A stretch of 64,000 bases of DNA from Echinococcus granulosus (taxonomy: Eukaryota > Platyhelminthes > Cestoda > Cyclophyllidea > Taeniidae): the NCBI RefSeq assembly GCF_000524195.1, contig NW_020170395.1, positions 647,842-711,841 of the forward strand. The letters run 5' to 3'. The translations under genes were made by a program, and so were the position numbers. A model generated the notes under the pieces. It had not been told where the DNA came from and did no database searches. It was given only the letters and a program-made list of their open reading frames with translations. How positions within the stretch are numbered: the first letter of the stretch is position 1; the number at the start of each line of letters is the position of its first letter. Below are positions 52,121 to 64,000 of the stretch, piece after piece.

Positions 52121-53951
52121 TTTTAACGAAGTAGAATTGCTTTCTTCGCGTCCTAAGCACAGTATTTTTGAGTCTAATTTAAGTTAATTACTAAAAATAA
52201 AATAAAGATTTATGCATACTTTCCTTGACGAAATTTACTCCAAAATACTAAGATGGCATATTTCTTTTAAATTTAATAGTTAAGGTTCTTGAAAATAAAG
52301 AATTTTATCAACTTAATTGAATAGAGAATAATAAATAGGGGCCTCCACAATTCGAGGCATTGGGTTACTATAGTGATTCCTTCATTATCCTCTGAATGGA
52401 GGAATTGCTCTTTGTTTCACACCCTAACCCCCTCTGAAAAATAAGGGATAGCGCAGCATGTGAGAAATTCACTGTACTTTTCATTGGATGTGATTGCCTT
52501 TGCAACTACCTCGACCCTGCCGGCAGGGGAGCAACGCCAACTCAACTCCCTTTTGAAATGATACTGTCTCCTTTACGCACAGACGGGCCCATTCTGTCTT
52601 GGAACTAATTAGGCTGTAGAAAAAAATGAAATGCACTGCCTCGCTTGTACACCAATAGCTTTCGACTATTAAAAAGTCGGTCCTAAACCAAAGTCTAGCC
52701 TTGTTACCTCCTCAATGAGAAGTATAACACTTACTGCCAGGAAAAGTCTTTTTTTTTAGTTTCTAAGTGATTCATCTTCAAAACGTGAAACACTTGTCAT
52801 TGTGAAGCAGCTTAACTAATAAAAAAGGCCTTGTAATTTTTTAGTTCCTAGAGGGGAATCAGCACTTCGTAGGTGTTTCGAGGTGTGCGTACAGACTATC
52901 TTTTTCAAGAATGACAGTACCAATGTTCTGCTAAGGTGCAGTTTTATCAGACGTTTTTTTAAAATACACTCCTAGTGGAAAGGGGATAACGAGGGTGAAA
53001 ATTAAAGGTCTATTTTCAATCGTGTTGCATAAGAAAATCGGGTTTTTCTGTTTAAGGGATGATAAAAGGGATATATTCCAAGTTCCCTCGTATTGTCAAA
53101 TGGCAAGTGATTAGTAATGAAGGCTTGTCTCCTCACATTCCATCTACTTAACAATACAGTTGCTTGGACGACGAACATCTTATGAATACCTTACTGTTTT
53201 AATCTAAAATTTTATTTAAAATCTTTCAATTAAATCTTAAAATCAACTCCTTTTGGCTTTAACAACATAATAAAATCTAATAAAACTAATTGTCTCAAGC
53301 GGCGAAGGAATGCTTGGCATATGTCTATGATGCTGGACCCAGGACGCTGCACTGAAGTAAAAAAGGTTGCAGAGGCAAGGCAAACGGAACGCCAGGGTAA
53401 TATTTAGATTGAAGAACCTGTATAGATCAACATACAACTTAAGCAAATAAACAAAGGGGTAAAAAATGTTCCGCAGCATGTCCTTTTCATCCCGTCTCCT
53501 TTCCAGACACAAAGGCCTAGAGAAGATAGTCGGTGAATCGGAGAAATTTATCGGCGTCTTCTACCACCAAAGCAATCAGCAACTTTTCGTCTAACCACCC
53601 AACTGTTTAGCAATTCAACGAACTTGCAGGATAATGACACCTAGTGGCAATTTTTTTCGTGAATCAGGTGGTATGGTGTCGTTTGTGGCAAAAAGTAGTT
53701 TGCTACTAAGTGCTTGCCCTATCATAGGTGCAGAACAATAAAATTATTTCAACATTTTTCTGTTTCACGTTTTTTCCTTCTCTAAAATGTGGCGACTCCA
53801 ACAAGTGCTCCAGAGCACAAAATCTAACTTATAAGGAGTGAAAAGTTATCGTTTGCAGTTAACAGATTAATGACTAGTGGTATAGAATCCAAGAGGTATA
53901 GACTTCAAACAGGTTAATATTTAATTGATACAAGCGGCATTTATGGCATAT

Positions 53952-54347
53952 TGTAGCACCATGAGTCTCTTCCAAAGACGAAAGAAGGCATAGTACTGAA
54001 ACAGAATATGTGCAATACATTTAATGTTTGCTAAACTCTGTTTTGATAACGGGCCACTAACTGGCTCCCCCCACTGTACCCTTGCAGGAAGGCCTAACCC
54101 CCAGACCATGCCAGTAGCCTTAAACCCTACTGTGCGTCGGCAATACATATTCTGGCCGAACGCCATATCTTTATTCGTCTTCAGGGAAATCTCGGGAGGC
54201 TACACTTATGTTACTGACTTACAGAAGGTCTGAGTGGCTACATGGCGGGGCACGGATGCCAAGCAACAGGGTGAACGTATCGTAGCCATGCTATTTAGTG
54301 TCCGCATAACATAAACGAAGAGTTAAGCAAATAGCCAAAGTATTACA
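53952..54347 (+). mobile_element. Solo LTR of the TRIM-like family, split by a nested LTR
   Basis: The left part, 53952-54010, starts TGTAGCACCATGAG and ends CAGAATATG. The right part, 54205-54347, resumes with TTATGTTACTGACTTACAG and ends AAGTATTACA. Joined conceptually, the two parts give an LTR of about 197 bp, the family length. The interruption is an inverted LTR of the same family. Confidence 0.7.
54011..54204 (-). mobile_element. Nested inverted solo LTR of the TRIM-like family
   Basis: In minus orientation it starts TGTAGCCTCCCGAGATTTCC and ends AATGTATTGCA (194 bp). It sits inside the LTR at 53952-54347. ATATG on its left and TTATG one base beyond its right end look like a slightly decayed target duplication. 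The overlapping ORFs (53921-54166 minus, 54024-54233 plus) are shadows. Confidence 0.7.
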
Positions 54348-55092
54348 ATGCCACTGATTTTAGTTAGATCCTTCTACTTTACCGAATTGGTACGTCATCT
54401 TAAAAATGAATAAACATTAGGAACTTAAGTTTGACTTTCTTATTGCAAAAGACCTAGCCGACATCTGTTGAAAGCAATAAATTCTACTTTCTCTGGCAGC
54501 AGTAAATATAAAATAATACGAAATCAAAATTTTTGAAAACATTTAAAATTATCATACGGATGACACAGAATGACATTTAGCCTTGTGAGTCACGCGTTTC
54601 GGGGATTTTTCTTATCGTCGAAACAACTTTTGTGCAGACTACATCGACTGAAGTAACAGCACCTAGTTAGACTGTGTGAAATAAAAGGCCTTTTAGGAAA
54701 CACATACTTTATTTCACTTGCCCTGAAACACAGCTTAATCAGTCAGGGAAAATGATAACCGGCACAATTTGTTAATTTCCATCTGCTATCGAAGTGCGAC
54801 GAAAGAAGTGTTGGGCTCTTTTGCCCTCACTCTGTAGGTGTTAATTAAGCCACACCAAATGCGGGCTAGGTTTTACATGATTAATGGCTGAAGCAGTTGT
54901 TTTCGGACATTCAAGTTAATTTTCCATCTTGTTTTTTATCTGTCGGTTTTCGACAACTAAGGTTGATCAGTGTCCTGTCTGTTAAGAGAGATGAAACGAC
55001 ACAACTTGATCAACAGTTGGGATGTTAAATGTTTATGAATGTAAATTTAACACAAACTGTACCCTCTTGAGTCTTGTCAGAAGTCGAACAAA

Positions 55093-56046
55093 TGTAGCCA
55101 CCAAGACAGAATACATATTTCCGACGTACGAAAGGACTTGGGGGTTACTGGTATGGCCCAGATGTCATGACGCTCAGCGAAAGCGCATTTCGAGGCGGCT
55201 TGAGTGCCTGCAAAACCAAAGCCATCACAACGCAGTCGGTGCTGTATAAAAACACCCACGAGCCAACCGCGTCGGTCAGCGAATTTCCATGTAACTGGGA
55301 AGATACTTGACCAAAATGTTACCAAGCCCTAGTGGCAATTTCACTGGAAAAGGGGCTCTGATCTGTTTTGGAATTGTGTTGGGGAAATGAGAAATGTGCT
55401 GGCCGGCCCGTGTGTCCCTCACCATCTGTAAGAACATCGACCTAAAAGTAGAGTCTTAGATTAAGAGACGGAACTGAAAATAGTTTCGTGGGCTATACAA
55501 TTGCGCCTCTGTTCCTTCTTACCACTTCGTTCTCGCCTCATCGTTGCCAAGACATATCTATCAAGGTTCTGTTCAGCTAATAGAGATGTGGAGGAGGTAT
55601 CGCGTGTTCTGTTAGTTGGCATCTTCATACAGGTACCACAGAAAGCACCTTTTTAAATGGTTCACGTCTAATATCGCTTCACTTGTAAGCAGTGTTTCTA
55701 CTGTGGTAGTTGCCGAAGGTAGACGTCATTTTTAGCCCTTCTGTTGGGGTCACCACAGATTCTTCTATCTGCAGCATATGCACCATCTTCCATCACGCTA
55801 AGGCTTATCATTTAGCAATAGAAATAAAAGTAGTTGTCACCAAAGTAGCACCCCGAGTCCTTCCAAAAAAAGGAAGAAGTCATATTACTAGGGGAGATTA
55901 TGCTTACTGGCCACGTATAGGAGGGCTGAAGGGCTACCAGCCTGGCTCGAAGGTCAGGCCACTAGGCAGAGGTACAGTGGAGGAGCATTAAGTGGCCCCA
56001 AAATCAGAACGAAGAGTTGAACAAACAAGCAAAGCGTTAATAAACA
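55093..56046 (+). mobile_element. TRIM-like LTR element, complete copy 2 (about 954 bp)
   Basis: The 5' LTR (55093-55229) starts TGTAGCCACC and ends CATCACA, with a deletion in its first third. The internal part is 614 bp. The 3' LTR (55844-56046) is nearly full length: AGTAGCACCCCGAG, then AGGAAGAAGTCATATTACT, and later GGTACAGTGGAGGAGC. Same orientation and order as copy 1, about 13 kb away. The primer-site region reads CGGTGCTG, one substitution from a TGG start. The small ORFs inside are not conserved in frame with copy 1, so I treat the core as non-coding. Confidence 0.7.
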
Positions 56047-57271
56047 CGAAATCCACAAAATTCCTCCATGCATAGAATGTCACCATCATGTATTTTGAAT
56101 GTCAAAATTTGGTCCTATTTTATCGCTCTGAAATGAACTTCAGTTTAAAAGCAAAGGCAACCCTTTTTTTCCATCGTAATTGTACAATACACTATCCGAT
56201 AGCAGTTTATGTGAATGGAAAAACAAGCTACGTTAAAAATGGTAAATATTTGCATTGTAGTACTAAGTTTTATTATCCTTTGAGAGTAAAATTTGGAGTG
56301 GCTGCCTAAAAAGACTCTGAATTAGAACTAAAAAATGCTGAATTACACACGTTTGATATAAAATCTGTATTTCCCATCTGCAAAAGCAGATATTTTTCCA
56401 GTCTAGGTGATTTAAACCTCAATCAACATTTCATCTGTTCGAAGTGGCTCCAGGCGCAAAGCTCAAATAGGATAAAAAACCACTTTTTGGCCAGAGAGTA
56501 AACTGAAGTAGTGCGACAAACTGGTAGCAAATGATGTAGGCTTTTCACGAAGTGGCGGTTTTTCCAGTCTTTTGAGGCAATTTCAAAGTCAGTTGATGCA
56601 GACCGCTTTTTAGCGCCTCCTGACAGCTGCGGACAAAAAAGTGGTAGTTTTTTCGCCTTCTGCTTGCAAATGACTTTCGACCGCACATTCCACTGCCGCG
56701 AAACGCATTACTCACGCCCTGTCACCGAACACAAACGGAATGCGCAGGACTTCGAGCCATTTCCTCCCCCATTTCGAGAGCATCATGGACGATCAAGACT
56801 GGTTGTACTAAGTTAAATCACTCTCAGTACTTTGAGATGTCAATTTAATTTCCAATGACATTTTGATGTCAAAACGCAACAGATCGATAGGTACCCGCTT
56901 GAGAGGCAAGTGTACTTTAAGGCTAAATTTACTGACTAGTTCTGTTTGGATTAGTTTAAGCTGCGTAATCAGTGCGTCAAGTATTACAGGCGGGCACTTG
57001 CCTTGCTGCACCACTTTTATGCGACTGTTAGCACGTCAACTACCAGGGCCTGTCTCAGAAGCAAACCGACCACCTCATCCCATATTTTTTAATCAACAAA
57101 TATGACACTACCGCTCAGCCGTAATTTCTGTTGAAGTGATTTAAAGCATTCTAAATAAGTTGAAGAAATAGCTTAACAGACTCACACGTGAATGCAAAGT
57201 TAAGCTGTGGGTGGAAAATGGCCTCAGTGGTACACACATCTCACAAATGCCATATTCAAGTAATAAATATA

Positions 57272-57295
57272 TTAGGTTGGTAAGAAAAAAGCACC
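57272..57295 (+). mobile_element. Candidate single end of a mariner-like transposon
   Basis: TTAGGTTGGTAAGAAAAAAG, preceded by TA at 57270-57271, resembles the terminal inverted repeats of mariner elements, which begin TTAGGTTGG and insert at TA. I could not find a matching inverted end nearby, and no transposase is visible. It could be a decayed fragment or a chance match. Confidence 0.3.
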
Positions 57296-58651
57296 TTTTA
57301 CTATGCCACGCAAGTTATTTATTCTCACAATTAACTTGAGGGTATTTGCTTCTAATGGTTCTTTAGTTGTTTCTCAAATCCCCCAAACAGCATAGTGGAT
57401 TTAGGCCGACTTTTGGTCGCATGTGCACGCCATCTCTCCGGAGGTACACATCGACGCAGTACTATACATTGGATAGATCTGACTTCTTCCATAAAAGGAG
57501 TGGAAAGTTTGACGCCCACCTTTACGAACCTGTTCTCCGTATTAACACCTGCAATGCAGGACTGAGCACTTCAACTGGTCTTTAAAAGACAAGAATAAGT
57601 GCTGCTATTTCTAAACCAAAAGAACCTACATCTATTTTTTAAAATTCAACCAACTTGCTTGTTGTACAATTTGGTATAACCAATTGTTATGAGAGGATAG
57701 GATAAGGAGCGCACGTTGTGGTTGCGGTATTGGGTTTATGTGGGAAAAAGCGAGTCGTTACATGACCTCGATGCTGGTAGCAAGCATGCCGAATCACATT
57801 ACCCATGGGATATTCGTGTTAAAAGTTTCGGGTGACTTGTTATAACTTTACAAAGAGGTAAAAGGTAACGGACACTGAACTTTTATTTAATGAAGGCGTA
57901 TTTATCATTGTCCGGACATCCAACATCCCAGCTTGCCATACACTGACACCGGAAATAAGCTTTTAACATTATAGAGTAAATAATTATACAATGTTTTGGT
58001 GTTTTACTCATACAGGTCGCAAGGCGGGGTAAAGGTTTCCGCAGAACTCCTAACTTGGTCATATATACTAGCGTTGACTTTAAACAATCCTTTTTCCGCA
58101 TTGCAAAATTATATTTACCCTGGTAAATTCGTCTGTGATCTAGGTACCATCTGGAATGAAATTCAAACTCGACCAATTTAGCAAGAATTTCCCTTTCGTC
58201 AAACCCTTTTACCGTAAAAGTTAGTTTCGCATTCTCCCAGAGAAACACACTAAAGGCAGTAGCAGAAGGATGGGTGGCTAAGGCGGGGGCAGAGGAGGAG
58301 AGAAAAAGAGGAGAAAGCCGCACTTGAGTTAAACACACCATACCCTAGTGTGACATTTATCTTTGGGGCGGATAAAAAATGCTCAAACTGGAGTTGGAGC
58401 GTACAGTCGCGTTGGGAGAAGGAGGGGTGACGGTAAAAAGTGGAGATCTGCCGGAATGGCACTGTGAGATGCCGACCCTTTAATGTGGAAAAAAACAGCA
58501 GCATAAATAAAAAAATGGCAGCAGAAAGGATGCGTCCCAAAGCGTCTGGGTGGAGGTGATAGGCTGGCGGACAGACAGAATTGGAAGGGCGGTTTCTTTG
58601 TCTGTCTCGAAAGTTCCCAGACTGCGTCATGTGAGCCATCCCCTTCAGGAA

Positions 58652-58664
58652 GGGGGGGGGGGGG
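58652..58664 (+). repeat. G13 homopolymer
   Basis: Thirteen consecutive G bases followed by CGTAGGGG. A likely site of length variation or sequencing error. Confidence 0.97.
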
Positions 58665-59514
58665 CGTAGGGGAAAGCCATTCAAATTAATTTTTTTGATT
58701 AAATGTTAATGAAAACGCCTAACTGACACACGAAACAAGCTGACAGAGACAACAATGAGCCTCTTCTTCCCTTTGTTATTGTTTTTACTTCATTCTGTGC
58801 TTAAATGTCATTTGCATCAGGTACATTTGAAAATCAGAACAACAATCTGCACGACTAAGATAAATGTTCTGATGAATTCCGCAGACTAGAAAGGAACACG
58901 TTCGCATCACGGAGTGTAATGTCAAATTGTGTTTGAAAATGTCCGTAAGATGCGTAAAGAAACTAGCGCTATCAACAAATGTAGCGAATGAAAAATATAA
59001 GACATTGATTTGTTAACTCGCAACGGCAGTACGAAAAAAAGCTCTTACCTGTGCAACAAGTTTTTTGTGATCTTATGAAAAATATTTACACCAAGTCGTG
59101 TGGCAGACAGATTGGTTAAGTTTGAAAAATAAAATAGACGTGGGATTTTCTTGTTTTAGGGAATGATGACAGTTTTGTTATTGAGGCACGGCTAAACCGC
59201 CAGTTCAATGCAACATCCGGACTGTGGCTGTCAGTCACCTGACTGAATGAAGTAGAACGGTTAGGCCAATTAGAGGTAGTCTTAACGTTTTTATCATAGA
59301 AACGATCCATTGCGGCCTTGTCTGCAAAAACAGGTTTACTGAATACATACACAGTCTAACATTATTAATTCTTTTATTAGGATTGTAGATTATTAGGATT
59401 ATAAAACCGCAGATAATTTAACAAGACGTTTAATATTGTTATGTATATTTCACAGCTATTTCGAAAATTGTGCATTATTTAAAGGACCCATATTTGAAAT
59501 CTGTAAGCACGTTC

Positions 59515-59707
59515 GTAACGTCCCGAGATTTCCCAGAAGGCAAAAGAAGACGTGATACTTGGGCAGAATATGTATTGATAACTTATGGAAGGTCTTGGAG
59601 GCCACTGGCATGGTCCGGAGGTCAGACCGCCCGGAATACGTACAATGGCGGAGCCCAAAAGTGGCCCTTTACCATACCCGAGAGTAAAAAAAACACTGCG
59701 CATTACG
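59515..59707 (+). mobile_element. Solo LTR of the TRIM-like family
   Basis: The 5' end is decayed (CGTAACGTCCCGAG for TGTAGCCTCCCGAG). The body is well kept: GGCAGAATATGTATTGATAAC, GGCCACTGGCATGGTCCGG and ACAATGGCGGAGCCCAAAAG. It ends near GCATTACG (193 bp). The ORFs over it (59470-59886 plus, 59479-59820 minus) are not genes. Confidence 0.7.
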
Positions 59708-62554
59708 CTTTTCTTCACAAGGCAGAGCTTAAAAACCCCACTTGTCTTACAATAAAAGGAGGCTTTTACCAAATACTTACGGAAAAAGGCCAATCGGTCA
59801 TAATGGTAACTCCTTTGCATTCATACACTCCAACCGTAGCAGAGAAGCACTCACCTTTATACAGGCTACGATCTAAGAAAAGATGAATTTAACGAGATCA
59901 CTATGGAAATTTGCCAGGAAATCTAGTGAAGCAGGAGGGCGGAAGATCGGCATTTATTCAAGACTTTTTTGGCTAAGTGCATCCCAGTCCTACCGACAGG
60001 CTTTTTTGGATATTGGCTGGTTGTTGGTCGGTCAGTCGGTTGGTTAAGTGGATGATAAATTCCACTGCGGCCACTGGGCTTAACAATGTGAGAAAGGAAC
60101 GAAGATGTAGAAAGCAAAGCGCTTTTTTATCCTTGATCCTACCGCAAGAGACCCGATTTTGTTGTTTGTTTTTCTGACGGCTTTTAAAAGAGAATTCATG
60201 CCACTCCAGTGAAAGAAAATAGTAACAGAGATTGATATTATTCCATCAATTCAATCGCAGAATTAGACTATTGACTCTATGGCATCTGGTCTTGGTCGGA
60301 ATTATCCTCTCAGTAATGTTGAACGAAAGGAAAGTGGTCTATTATAAGGCATGGGCGTAAGTGATCTTAGCAGGATGTTGAAATCGCAACAATTGTTGAG
60401 ATGAGCTAAATGATTTGAAAAAGCAGTATATCTGCGAATTGCCTTTTTTGTGTGTCATTTTGTAGAACCTGCTGTCTGTCTTTCTAGAAAGAACTTTGTT
60501 ATGCATGTAAGGAAGAGTTGTTGATTTTATTCAGACCGCTGTGATACGAAGACATGGACAGAAACCGCGGAGACCAAAGAACCTGAGTAGCAAAATATGT
60601 CAGCAAGGAAGCCATCTATTACAACTTAATTTGTGCCATTAAACTCGTCCAGGTCTAGTGCTTTATCCTTTCAGCTACTTCGGGCTCATAATTATCCATC
60701 ATCTTGATATTGTCGCAGATCTCGCACATGTTTCATTCACAATCAGAATAAAAGTCACTGTCGAAAAGTGAAACTCTTAATTCACTAAAGTGGTTTCAAG
60801 GGCCATTTCCTAATTATTTGAATCAAATCCACGTTTTCGAGCTAGACCAGCCTTGAAAGTGTCAATCGCATTCCAAAGCAGTGGTTGTATTGGCGACGAT
60901 TTACAAATTTATGCCTACCTGATTTAAAATAATTTCTGGCAAGGCGGAACTAATGGGTAGAGAGAGCGAGAGGAAAAGATGCTATCAGCTAAAGTAGCAG
61001 AAAATGCGGAGTATTTATTTACGTACATTTTACATTTGGACGGAAACCTCACTGGGGAAAAAGCTGGCGGTGCAAGATTGCTCCAAAGTACTTAAAGGAT
61101 GAGTCATGTCCGAATTCTCTCTTCACTGTCCCCAACCTCTCGCCTGTTTCGGCCTGGTAATATTAACCCTTAGGCACTCGCAAATCCGAGCATGGTTGAT
61201 CGCTTCCAGTCCAGGACTTGATTAGCCCATGCTCAAGTTTTATTGCAGACTCACCTCCCAAAGAAGGACTGTCATCACTGGGCCCTCAGGCATCGAAGCG
61301 ACGCAAATGCCCTTTATTTGCTGCCAAATTTCCCAGAAGTTGGAGTTATTTCTGAGGGGATTGCTTGTTAGAAAATTTGAAGGATTGCCGAAAAAGTACA
61401 AGTTTGGAAGGATAGTGCCCTGTTTTTTATTTTTGAGGAAAAGGCAAATTTGAGTAAGTTTGACACTGGATCGCCATACCTACATTATCCAACCTTGTCT
61501 TCGATTATTTTAACAGTCAGGAGGCAGGTGACAGTGAGTGGTGTGGCGGTGAGACAACAACCAAGTTTTTATATCGAAAGCCTTAAACGTGCCAAAGTGC
61601 ATTTTCGCATCGGCGAGAGGCATGAAAACACGAGAAATGAGAGTTTGATTTGCCTGAACACACACTTTGGGGCAGCATTCTTCTACAGCCTAAACACGGA
61701 TCACGGCACAACCAAAATTGTGAAGTGCTGTAAAAAATGATATATGTGCTTTGTCAGCGAAACGGGGAATCAAAGTAACCGAATGCGCATGGACTTTGTT
61801 TGCACTGGAAATCGTAAAAGTACAGGAATGAAAACGCCTGAACCGAAGATACGCCACTCCTCTTCACTACCCTCTGATTAGCGATAATGCCATCTTCACT
61901 GCAAAAAAAAAAACGAGCAGTCCATAAAAGGAGCAGAAATGAGTATGACTTTTTCGAGTTGTCCTATAACACGGTAAGGAAATTATCTCAGTGTCCAATC
62001 GACCTTGATGAGACAAAGTGATTGGCTAAGATTGCTAAGGTCATTGGTTTGGGCTTTTTGCTTCTCATTCTTCTCCCTTTAATTATACCAATTGATGCTA
62101 GAATTTAGTTTAAATGGCTAAAATAGTATTTAGATATTGCTGTGACAAAAATCGTACTACTTCCGCGTTAGTCACGTCACCTGTCGCGTATAATTATTTG
62201 CAGAGCACGCACTTATGCACTCTGCCCTTGCAAGGGAGAAAACAATTTTTCTGGGGCAAAAATCACCTGTACTAATAGCAGGAGGCGGCCACTCCGCCAC
62301 CAACGCTGTGAGCACTGCTACCTTTTGGAGTGTACAAACTCCAGGTGACTTTTTGTCTTCCCTTTTTGTACTCTGTCCTGCCGGAAACGCTTTGCCTTCT
62401 GACATAAATTTCCCCTCTGCCTCCCTCGGACGCACTCACACGCACGCATACACAAGCAGGAGCGGTGTCGGCATTGAGTCAGCTGGTCTCTTTGCTCCCA
62501 CCAGAGCCTCCCTTTTATCCCTACCCACTCTGGCAAATAAATCCTCGGCGGCAT

Positions 62555-62627
62555 AGGAGGAGGAGGCAGGGGCCGGGGGGGAGGCGAGGGAGTAGAGGGG
62601 AAAAGGATGGAGATGGGGGAAGGGGTT
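62555..62627 (+). repeat. G-rich, quadruplex-prone tract
   Basis: A run of AGG and GGGG groups, including a G7, over about 70 nt. Overlapping minus ORFs are Pro/Ser-rich shadows of it. Confidence 0.8.
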
Positions 62628-64000
62628 AGTGACTTTCCGATGAGCACCAGAATCCCTCCTAGGCGGGAGCAAAAGTTTCAACCAGACTCAAAAAGCCTCC
62701 GTTCCCTCGTGCTCTATCCCGCCCTTTCTATTTGTGCACTACTGAGCGTTTTTACCGCATTCCTTTGCCGAGACGGTCGATTAAAAAGTGCACAGTTGAG
62801 CCGTCTGCATTTTAAAACTAAAATGTAGGTGTCCAATCCTTTTCTAAAATTGGAAAATTGCCTTTTGTTATTGAAACTATGAGAGGCTGATTAAAGTTTA
62901 GTTTAGAAATTGAGATCATCGTGTTAAATAAAATTTTTGATGATTTTACTAACTTTCCCTAACATGCATAGATTTTCTCCCTATACACCTGCTCAGCGTT
63001 CTAAATTTTGCTAAAAGTCATGGTGAATTGGAGTTTATAAACGTTTGTTGCAGAGGATGCTCCAAATCAAAGTTGTTTATCACAACCTACCCCCAAAAGG
63101 GAGGAAAAGAAAGTGTACCAAAATTAATCACCTGGACAGGACTTTATTAATGGCAGTCAATTTTCATGCTAGTGTACCACAGATATTTTTGGGGTGGGAT
63201 AAGGCCAATCCCGGAGGTGTTTGGCATGATTTAATTAACTAAAAGAAGCAAGAATCCGATTGGCGAGGCATGCTATTACCTTGCGCCGCAAATCTTGGTC
63301 CAGAACCGACAACAGCAATGACATGATTTGATTGACTCAACATAATATACGAAGTTATTGTGCATATCTGGAGACGGTTTGTTAGCTTCTTCTCTTGCAT
63401 TGTTTGGACCTAGGTCTTATTGAATATGCAGATACTATACTTTAATACCAGTGAATGAGCAAGCGAGGTAACGAACTAGAGAGGAAGGCGAAAAGAATTG
63501 TGGTAAAGAGGAAGACTGGAACTTTCATACGTCAAAAGCTTCGAGTTCTTTAAGGAGGGCAAAATATAACCCTAGTTTGAAATAACAATCAGAGGAGGGA
63601 GAAGGATGGAATGTGTTAATCAAGGGTGATTCAACAGAGACACGCGCGCATGCACGCGGTGACGGAATCACCAACAGGAGGAATAAGAGGAAGAGGATGA
63701 AAAGGCTCTGATCTAGACCGCCGCCTCACGCAATTCTTCTCACAGAGCGTTCCTCGTATGCACCAACTATCCTCAAAGGGGCATGGCGTCCCCTTCTTCT
63801 CCTCCTCTCCCTCCGCCAGCACTAGAGTCTCGTCTCCTTTTGCTTCTACTGTTTCCTCTACTGCTTCGGCTGCCGCTGCCGCTGCTACTACTGACAAGCG
63901 GCAAAGCAGCGAAACATCATGACAAATAGCGTTCCGCCACACCCCAGAGGAGAGCGAAAGACAGAGGCAGAACGGAGGGAGGTGCTCTTATCGTCTGCCG

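Larger units (their letters stand above)
56047..64000. other. Upstream non-coding region, distal part
   Basis: Apart from the LTR at 59515, the possible mariner end at 57272 and G-rich tracts, no gene is recognised. The last 350 bases are triplet-rich; a minus ORF at 63942-63631 encodes an Ala/Glu-rich peptide that could be part of an exon of a neighbouring gene or a by-product of the repeat. Confidence 0.5.

Noticed and set aside
59470..59886. 138-codon plus ORF
   Set aside because: It runs through a solo LTR of the TRIM-like family; other copies do not keep the frame.

Overview
The window is eukaryotic genomic DNA. It holds one well-supported gene and about 35 kb with no recognisable protein-coding gene upstream of it. 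The gene is on the minus strand: 11 coding exons between 29278 and 3678, with consensus GT-AG introns and a clean reading frame through every junction (3147 nt, 1048 residues). It encodes a single-pass receptor of the PTK7 / Off-track family: signal peptide, seven Ig domains matching PTK7 Ig1 to Ig7 in order, and one membrane helix. The cytoplasmic part is a Gly/Pro/Ser-rich tail with a stop codon and no kinase or pseudokinase domain.

Layout: 1-3677, downstream flank, no gene seen. 3678-4333, last exon (tail). 4409-7506, exons 10 to 5, mostly separated by very short introns. 8417-12805, exons 4 to 2. 12806-29229, a 16.4 kb first intron with a (CA)52 tract and several CpG-rich or G-rich patches. 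29230-29278, the start codon and signal-peptide exon. 29279-29424, a possible 5' leader bounded by a strong polypyrimidine/AG acceptor. 29425-64000, non-coding DNA with simple repeats and a degenerate family of small LTR elements.

The repeat family has LTRs of about 195 bp starting TGTAG and ending near GTATT(G/A)CA. Two complete but non-coding copies (about 920 and 954 bp, internal part about 610 bp) and at least six solo LTRs are present, all between 32 and 60 kb. One solo LTR has a second LTR inserted in it in inverted orientation, with a short target duplication. The structure is that of a TRIM (terminal-repeat retrotransposon in miniature), as described in taeniid tapeworms.

The organism is probably a flatworm, most likely a tapeworm. 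This is inferred from the moderate GC content, gene structure, sparse degenerate repeats, TRIM-like elements and the possible trans-splice acceptor. It is not proven from the sequence. The receptor would be expected to act at the cell surface in Wnt/planar-polarity or semaphorin/plexin-type signalling, as known for PTK7/Otk, but it must signal through its tail rather than a kinase fold.
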